This document shows positions 6,377-10,210 of a stretch of 10,210 nt of DNA, one piece after another. Each line of letters starts with the position of its first letter. The stretch's first letter is position 1. The translations under genes were made by a program, and so were the position numbers. Origin of the DNA: an uncultured Myxococcales bacterium (GTDB lineage Bacteria > Myxococcota_A > Bradymonadia > UBA7976 > UBA1532); contig CALBMW010000372.1 of assembly GCA_937896275.1 (NCBI GenBank), forward strand, positions 1 through 10,210, read 5' to 3'. The notes under the pieces were generated by a model, which did no database searches, was not told the DNA's origin, and worked only from the letters and a program-made list of their open reading frames with translations.

Positions 6377-7090
6377 GTGGACGCCGGCGTCATCGCACAG
6401 GATCTGGGCCTGATCGCGGCCGTGGGTGGCGTGGCCGCGGTCGACCGGCGCGGCGCGTTCCAGGTCATGCTCTCGCAGCCCCTGGTCGTCGTCCCGGCCC
6501 TCGGCGTCTTGCTGGGCGATCCGGTGACGGCGCTGTGGCTGGGATCCTTGCTGCAACTGCTCTGGATGTCCTCGGTGATGCACGGCGCGAACGTGCCGCC
6601 CAACGAGACGGTGGCCGCGGTCGCGATCGGCGGCGCCGTCCTGCTGTTCGGCAAATACGTTCACCCCACCGACGCGACGATCTGGACGGTGGCCATCCTG
6701 CTGGGGGCGCCCCTCAGCCAGGTGGGTCGATGGCTCGAGATCCGCCTCGATCGGGCCAACCAACAGCTCTCCGATCTCGCGGACGAAGCCGCGCGCGCCA
6801 ACGAGCCGGCCGGCCTCGAACGCCTGCCCTGGCTCGGCCTGGGGCGGACCTTCGTGCTCAACGCGGGGCTGGCGGTGGTGGCAACGTCGCTGGGCCTGGG
6901 GCTGCTGATGTTGCTCGACCCCGCGATCGGGGGGGCGCTGGCGGTGGCGCTCGACACCGTGGGCCGCTACATGCTGCCCGCGCTGGGCCTGGCAGTGGCG
7001 CTCTCTGTGCTGCGGCGGCGACGCGCGCTGGTGCTGGCCGGCGTCTCGTTCTTGCTGGTGATGACCGCCATCCTTCAGGGGCGCACCTGA
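6377..7090 (+). CDS. PTS mannose-family EIIC membrane subunit
   Basis: This 237-residue hydrophobic protein carries the EII-Sor/IIC signatures: DRRGAFQVMLSQPLVV (23-38), LLGDPVTALWLGSLLQLLWM (45-64) and GANVPPNETVA (70-80). Hydrophobic spans lie around residues 8-22, 34-64, 78-92, 100-114, 158-180, 184-210 and 216-233, with a polar loop at about 121-150. Known role: part of the inner-membrane channel that binds and translocates sugar, working with IID. It is about 30 residues shorter than E. coli ManY, mostly at the ends. GTG 6377 is one base past the IIB stop and is preceded by GGGGAGG (6363-6369); the stop TGA shares its A with the next ATG. Confidence 0.92.
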   Translation: MDAGVIAQDLGLIAAVGGVAAVDRRGAFQVMLSQPLVVVPALGVLLGDPVTALWLGSLLQLLWMSSVMHGANVPPNETVAAVAIGGAVLLFGKYVHPTDATIWTVAILLGAPLSQVGRWLEIRLDRANQQLSDLADEAARANEPAGLERLPWLGLGRTFVLNAGLAVVATSLGLGLLMLLDPAIGGALAVALDTVGRYMLPALGLAVALSVLRRRRALVLAGVSFLLVMTAILQGRT

Positions 7091-7899
7091 TGGCGAACGC
7101 GATCGCCGCCGCCCCCGAGGTCGCGCGCCGAATCGGCACCGGCACGCTGCTCCGCGTGCTGTGGCGCAGCTTCTTCTTCCAGTCGGCCACCAACTACGAG
7201 CGGATGCAGAACGTCGGCTTCGCCTACTGCATGCTGCCGGCGCTGACGCAGCTCTACCAGGGCCCGGCGCTGCAGGCCGCGATGGCCCGCCACCTGGAGT
7301 TCTTCAACACGCACCCCTATATGGCCGACGCCCTGCTCGGCGCCACGGTGCGCCTGGAGGAGGAGGTGGCCGCCGGCCAGGCCTCGGCCGCCACGGTGCA
7401 AAGCTTCAAGCGCTGCACGATGGGCCCCATGGCCGCGCTGGGGGACAGCTTCTTCTGGTCCAGCCTCAAGCCCTTCGGCGCGGCGTGGGCCATCGCGGGC
7501 GTGCTCACCGGCATCGCCTGGGCACCGCTCGCGTTCCTGGTGCTCTACAACATGTTCCACTTGACCATCCGGATCTACGGGATCTTCGCCGGCTACCGCT
7601 ACGGCCAGCGCGTGGTCGAGCAGCTCAACCGCTTCGAGTTGCCGCGCCTCGCAAACCGGGCCCACTACCTGGCGGGCCTCTTCCTGGGCATCGGCGCGGC
7701 CCTGATCGCCGACGCGGCGATGCACTCGACCGCGGCGCTCGGGGACGGCCTCGAGCCGGTCTTGCTGGCCTTGCTGACGGGCATCTTCCTTCTGTGCCTC
7801 AAGCGCAAGATGCCCATGCTCGTGCTGATGTACGGCTTCGCAGGCGCATGCGTGGGCCTGGTGTTGGGCCTCAACGCCCTGTTCCCGTTGATTGGTTGA
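7090..7899 (+). CDS. PTS mannose-family EIID membrane subunit
   Basis: The 269-residue protein matches EIID (ManZ is about 283). Marks are RSFFFQSATNYERMQNVGF (26-44), the substrate-channel loop region MGPMAALGDSFFW (111-123), and the later hydrophobic spans at about 131-155, 193-210, 223-236 and 243-262. Known role: partner of IIC in the inner-membrane sugar channel, with most of the protein on the cytoplasmic side. ATG 7090 overlaps the IIC stop by one base (TGATG), which fixes the start; in-frame extension upstream would run through the IIC gene. The IIABCD set is complete and intact, so nothing suggests decay. The 16-bp gap to ptsH is one of the larger ones in the operon. Confidence 0.93.
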   Translation: MANAIAAAPEVARRIGTGTLLRVLWRSFFFQSATNYERMQNVGFAYCMLPALTQLYQGPALQAAMARHLEFFNTHPYMADALLGATVRLEEEVAAGQASAATVQSFKRCTMGPMAALGDSFFWSSLKPFGAAWAIAGVLTGIAWAPLAFLVLYNMFHLTIRIYGIFAGYRYGQRVVEQLNRFELPRLANRAHYLAGLFLGIGAALIADAAMHSTAALGDGLEPVLLALLTGIFLLCLKRKMPMLVLMYGFAGACVGLVLGLNALFPLIG

Positions 7900-7915
7900 C
7901 CGGGGGGAGTGCTCG

Positions 7916-8191
7916 ATGAGCGAAGGGATTACGAAAGAGTTCCTGATCGTGAATACTCTGGGGCTGCACGCGCGCGCCTCGGCGACGCTGGTGCGCGTCG
8001 CGAGCCGGTTCCGATCCGAGGTGGTCATCACCAAGGATGGGCACTCGGTGAACGGCAAGAGCATCCTCGGCATGATGACGCTCGCCGCCGCGAAGGGCAC
8101 CCGCATCAATGTCACCGTCCAAGGCGATGACGAGGGCGCCGCGATCGACGCGATCGGGCAGTGCATCATCGACAAGTTCGGGGAGGACTGA
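7916..8191 (+). CDS. ptsH: HPr phosphocarrier protein
   Basis: The protein has 91 residues, the normal size. The catalytic His18 is in NTLGLHARASATL (13-25). The regulatory Ser49 lies in VNGKSILGMMTLAA (45-58), equivalent to Ser46 of Firmicute HPr, the target of HprK. Known role: carries phosphate from Enzyme I to the EIIA proteins; Ser phosphorylation slows that transfer. ATG 7916 is chosen because CGGGGGGAG lies at the right distance; the in-frame TTG at 7892 would add eight non-conserved residues overlapping IID. Its stop overlaps the ptsI ATG by one base. Together with HprK in the same operon this strongly suggests a working Ser-P control loop. It is the only HPr in the window and would have to serve both EIIA-Man and EIIA-Ntr unless another exists elsewhere. 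Confidence 0.96.
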   Translation: MSEGITKEFLIVNTLGLHARASATLVRVASRFRSEVVITKDGHSVNGKSILGMMTLAAAKGTRINVTVQGDDEGAAIDAIGQCIIDKFGED

Positions 8192-10005
8192 TGACCGTCC
8201 GCGGGCAGCGCGAGGGCGCGTCGCTGGTGCTCGAGGGCATCGGCGTTTCGCCGGGCTACGCCATCGGGCGTGCCCACCTCGTCGACCGACACCGCGTGCG
8301 CGTGCCCAAGTACCACCTCTCTCCCGGCGGCCTCGCCGGTGAGCTCGATCGCTTCAATCAGGCCCTCACCGCGTCCGAAGACCAGATCCAGGACATCAAG
8401 GGGAAGTTGCAGAGCGCCGGCGAGGAGCAGGTGCTCATCCTCGAGGCGCACCAACTGATGATGCGCGACGACATGCTCGTCGAGGGCACCCGGCAGCTGA
8501 TCCGCGAGCAGAACATCAACGCGGAGTGGGCCCTCAAGAAGGTCGTCCGAAGCATCAAGCAGATCTTCGACAACATCGACGACGAGTATTTCCGCGAGCG
8601 GCGCTCCGACGTCGACTTCGTGGGCGATCGCATCCTGCGCAACCTGCTCGGCGGCGCGCCCCCCTCGCTCAGCCAGGTAGGCCACTCGGCGATCGTCATC
8701 GCGCACGACCTGTCGCCGGCTGACACCGCCTTCCTCATGCGGACGGCCGTGCTGGGCTTCGCCACCGACGTGGGTGGGAAGACGAGCCACACCGCGATCA
8801 TGGCGCGCTCGCTCGAGCTGCCGGCGGTCGTGGGGCTGGAGCGCATCACCGAGGTGGTCGGGACGGGCGACGTGCTGGTGCTCGACGGCATGCGCGGGCG
8901 CGTGCTCATCAACCCCTCGCCCGCCGAGGTTCACCGCTACCAGCGCGAGCAGATGATCTACTCGGCGCGCCGGGCCCGCCTCGACGAGACGCGACACGAG
9001 CCGGCGCGCACCAAGGACGGCGTGAACGTGCGCATCACGGGCAACATCGAGCTGCCCGAAGAGGCGCAGGTGGTGCTCGAGTATGGGGCCGAGGGCGTCG
9101 GCCTCTATCGCACCGAGTATCTGTTCATGAACCGCGACACGCTGCCGGACGAGCAGCAGCAGTACGAGCACTACCGAGTGGTCGTCGAACGCTCCGGGGC
9201 GCACGGCGCGACGATCCGTACGCTGGACCTCGGCGGCGACAAGTTCATCGAGCCGCTCAAGGGTCACCGCGAGCTGAACCCGGTCATGGGCCTGCGGGCC
9301 ATCCGCTTCTGCCTCCGCGAGGAGGGCATCTTCCGCACCCAACTGCGCGCGATGCTGCGGTCGAGTGCCCACGGCAATCTGCGAATCATGCTGCCCCTCA
9401 TCAGCAGCGTGGACGAGATCTGGCGCACCAAGGCCATCCTCGACGACTGCCGCCGCCAGCTCGCCGACGAGGGCCACGACATGGCCCCCGAGGTGCCGCT
9501 GGGCATCATGATCGAGCTGCCGAGCGCCGCCGCCACCGCGGATTTGCTCGCGCGCGAAGTGGACTTCTTCGCGATTGGCACCAACGACCTCATCCAGTAC
9601 ACGCTGGCCATCGACCGCGCCAACGAGCACGTCGCGCACCTGTACCGCCCCCTGCACCCGGCGCTGCTGCGCATGGTGGCCTTCGTCGTGCGGTCCGCCC
9701 ACGACGCGGGCATCCGGGTCAGCATGTGCGGCGAGATGGCGGGCGAGGCGATCTACGTCCCGGTCCTGCTCGGCATGGGGCTGTGCGAGCTGTCCATGAA
9801 CACGGTGAGCATCCCCATCATCAAGTCGGTCATCCGCAGCGTTTCGGTGGCCGAGTGCCAGGCCCTGTTCCGGCAGGTGCGCGACATGGTCTGCGCCGAC
9901 GAGATCGAGACCAAGGTGCGCGAGGCGGTCTACCACATGCTCGCGGGCACCGACGCCGCCGAGGTCGTGAACCCCGGTCTGCCGCCCGAATCGACGCCGA
10001 CCTGA
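8191..10005 (+). CDS. ptsI: PTS Enzyme I (phosphoenolpyruvate-protein phosphotransferase)
   Basis: The 604-residue enzyme has the full Enzyme I layout. An N-terminal HPr-binding and phospho-His part carries His200 in GGKTSHTAIMAR (195-206). The C-terminal PEP-binding barrel has EGVGLYRTEYLFM (301-313), LDLGGDK (345-351), the FFAIGTNDLIQYTLA segment (459-473) and the catalytic Cys513 in SMCGEMAGE (511-519). There is no N-terminal GAF domain, so it is a standard Enzyme I and not the nitrogen-type PtsP. Known role: uses PEP to phosphorylate itself and then HPr. It has about 12 extra residues before the usual N-terminal GIGVSPG element. ATG 8191 follows GGGGAGG (8180-8186) and overlaps the HPr stop; a GTG at 8161 in frame lies inside ptsH and is rejected. 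The last 20 residues are a loose polar tail. It ends the operon: the next gene has its own promoter. Confidence 0.97.
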   Translation: MTVRGQREGASLVLEGIGVSPGYAIGRAHLVDRHRVRVPKYHLSPGGLAGELDRFNQALTASEDQIQDIKGKLQSAGEEQVLILEAHQLMMRDDMLVEGTRQLIREQNINAEWALKKVVRSIKQIFDNIDDEYFRERRSDVDFVGDRILRNLLGGAPPSLSQVGHSAIVIAHDLSPADTAFLMRTAVLGFATDVGGKTSHTAIMARSLELPAVVGLERITEVVGTGDVLVLDGMRGRVLINPSPAEVHRYQREQMIYSARRARLDETRHEPARTKDGVNVRITGNIELPEEAQVVLEYGAEGVGLYRTEYLFMNRDTLPDEQQQYEHYRVVVERSGAHGATIRTLDLGGDKFIEPLKGHRELNPVMGLRAIRFCLREEGIFRTQLRAMLRSSAHGNLRIMLPLISSVDEIWRTKAILDDCRRQLADEGHDMAPEVPLGIMIELPSAAATADLLAREVDFFAIGTNDLIQYTLAIDRANEHVAHLYRPLHPALLRMVAFVVRSAHDAGIRVSMCGEMAGEAIYVPVLLGMGLCELSMNTVSIPIIKSVIRSVSVAECQALFRQVRDMVCADEIETKVREAVYHMLAGTDAAEVVNPGLPPESTPT

Positions 10006-10034
10006 GGGACTCTGCCCGGTCTGCGCGCGTTCCC

Positions 10035-10063
10035 TTGACAGCGCTCGTCGTCGCCGCTAGGTT
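10035..10063 (+). promoter_or_regulatory. Candidate sigma-70 promoter for the final gene
   Basis: A perfect -35 TTGACA (10035-10040) is followed after 17 bp by TAGGTT (10058-10063), a weak match to TATAAT (three of six). It would start a transcript near 10070, about 30 bases before ATG 10102. A small inverted repeat CGCCG...CGGCG (10052-10056 and 10065-10069) flanks the -10 and is followed by CCTTTT; it may be an operator or a weak terminator for ptsI, or chance in GC-rich DNA. Confidence 0.6.
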
Positions 10064-10101
10064 TCGGCGCCTTTTCGACCTGAACCCCCGAGGAACGACC
10101 C

Positions 10102-10210
10102 ATGGGTACTCGCCCCGCCAAGCTGGCCATCCGTGGTGACCGGGACGCCGGCAAGACCAAGCTCTGCCCGTCCTGCCAGAACCCCAAGATGACCGTGGTC
10201 AAGTTCGTGC
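10102..10210 (+). CDS. Small CxxC-containing protein, start only (3' end outside window)
   Basis: The frame opens at ATG 10102 behind GAGGA (10090-10094) and stays open for 36 codons to the window edge. It is basic and begins MGTRPAKLAIRGDRDAGKTK, then LCPSCQNPKMTVVKFV. The CPSC pair looks like the first half of a zinc ribbon; a second Cys pair would have to lie beyond the window. I do not recognise the family and give no function. The gene sits behind its own promoter-like sequence after a 96-bp gap, so it is probably a separate unit from the PTS operon. Confidence 0.6.
   Translation, partial: MGTRPAKLAIRGDRDAGKTKLCPSCQNPKMTVVKFV

Noticed and set aside
6535..7089. Upstream in-frame extension of IID through IIC
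   Set aside because: IIC in the other frame has clear membrane-protein signatures; IID starts at the TGATG junction.
7075..9936. Very long open frame on the minus strand (about 950 codons) opposite IID, ptsH and ptsI
   Set aside because: It is the antisense shadow of GC-rich genes with strong third-position bias; the translation is His/Asp/Arg/Ala-rich with no domain, while the plus strand holds unmistakable PTS proteins.

Overview
The window is high-GC, gene-dense, single-stranded (+) bacterial chromosome with no RNA genes, mobile elements, CRISPR arrays or long repeats that I can see. The Lpt and lipid A acyltransferase genes mark a Gram-negative organism. The order lptA-lptB-rpoN-ptsN-hprK-rapZ followed by a mannose-family PTS, HPr and Enzyme I, with a Ser-regulated HPr, suggests a deltaproteobacterial lineage (Myxococcota or Desulfobacterota type). 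That placement is inference from gene order and composition, not from a database search.

Layout. 1-350: 3' end of an LpxL/HtrB-like lipid A acyltransferase. 360-1614: lptA and lptB (LPS transport). 1604-3061: rpoN (sigma-54), overlapping the end of lptB. 3106-5495: ptsN (EIIA-Ntr), hprK (HPr kinase/phosphorylase) and rapZ. 5492-7899: four separate genes for the IIA, IIB, IIC and IID parts of a mannose/fructose/sorbose-family PTS permease. 7916-10005: ptsH (HPr) and ptsI (Enzyme I). 10102 to the end: the start of a small, possibly zinc-binding protein behind its own sigma-70-like promoter.

From lptA to ptsI the genes are separated by at most 44 bp, and most overlap or abut (ATGA, GTGA, TGATG junctions), so they are probably one long transcription unit, perhaps with internal promoters. 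Functionally, Enzyme I would phosphorylate HPr on His18. HPr-P could pass phosphate to EIIA-Man and then EIIB for sugar uptake through IIC/IID, and possibly to EIIA-Ntr. HprK would phosphorylate HPr on Ser49 and throttle that flow. A complete transport PTS, its kinase brake, a regulatory EIIA and sigma-54 therefore sit in one operon, with no sugar-catabolic enzyme alongside.

The clearest oddity is in RapZ: its Walker A loop has Ile where the invariant Lys should be. Other points are a short leader-like reading frame in front of hprK, a missing hpf gene between rpoN and ptsN, no lptC next to lptA, and an AT-rich promoter-like patch inside lptB. I see no wholly undescribed system; most genes belong to well-known families.
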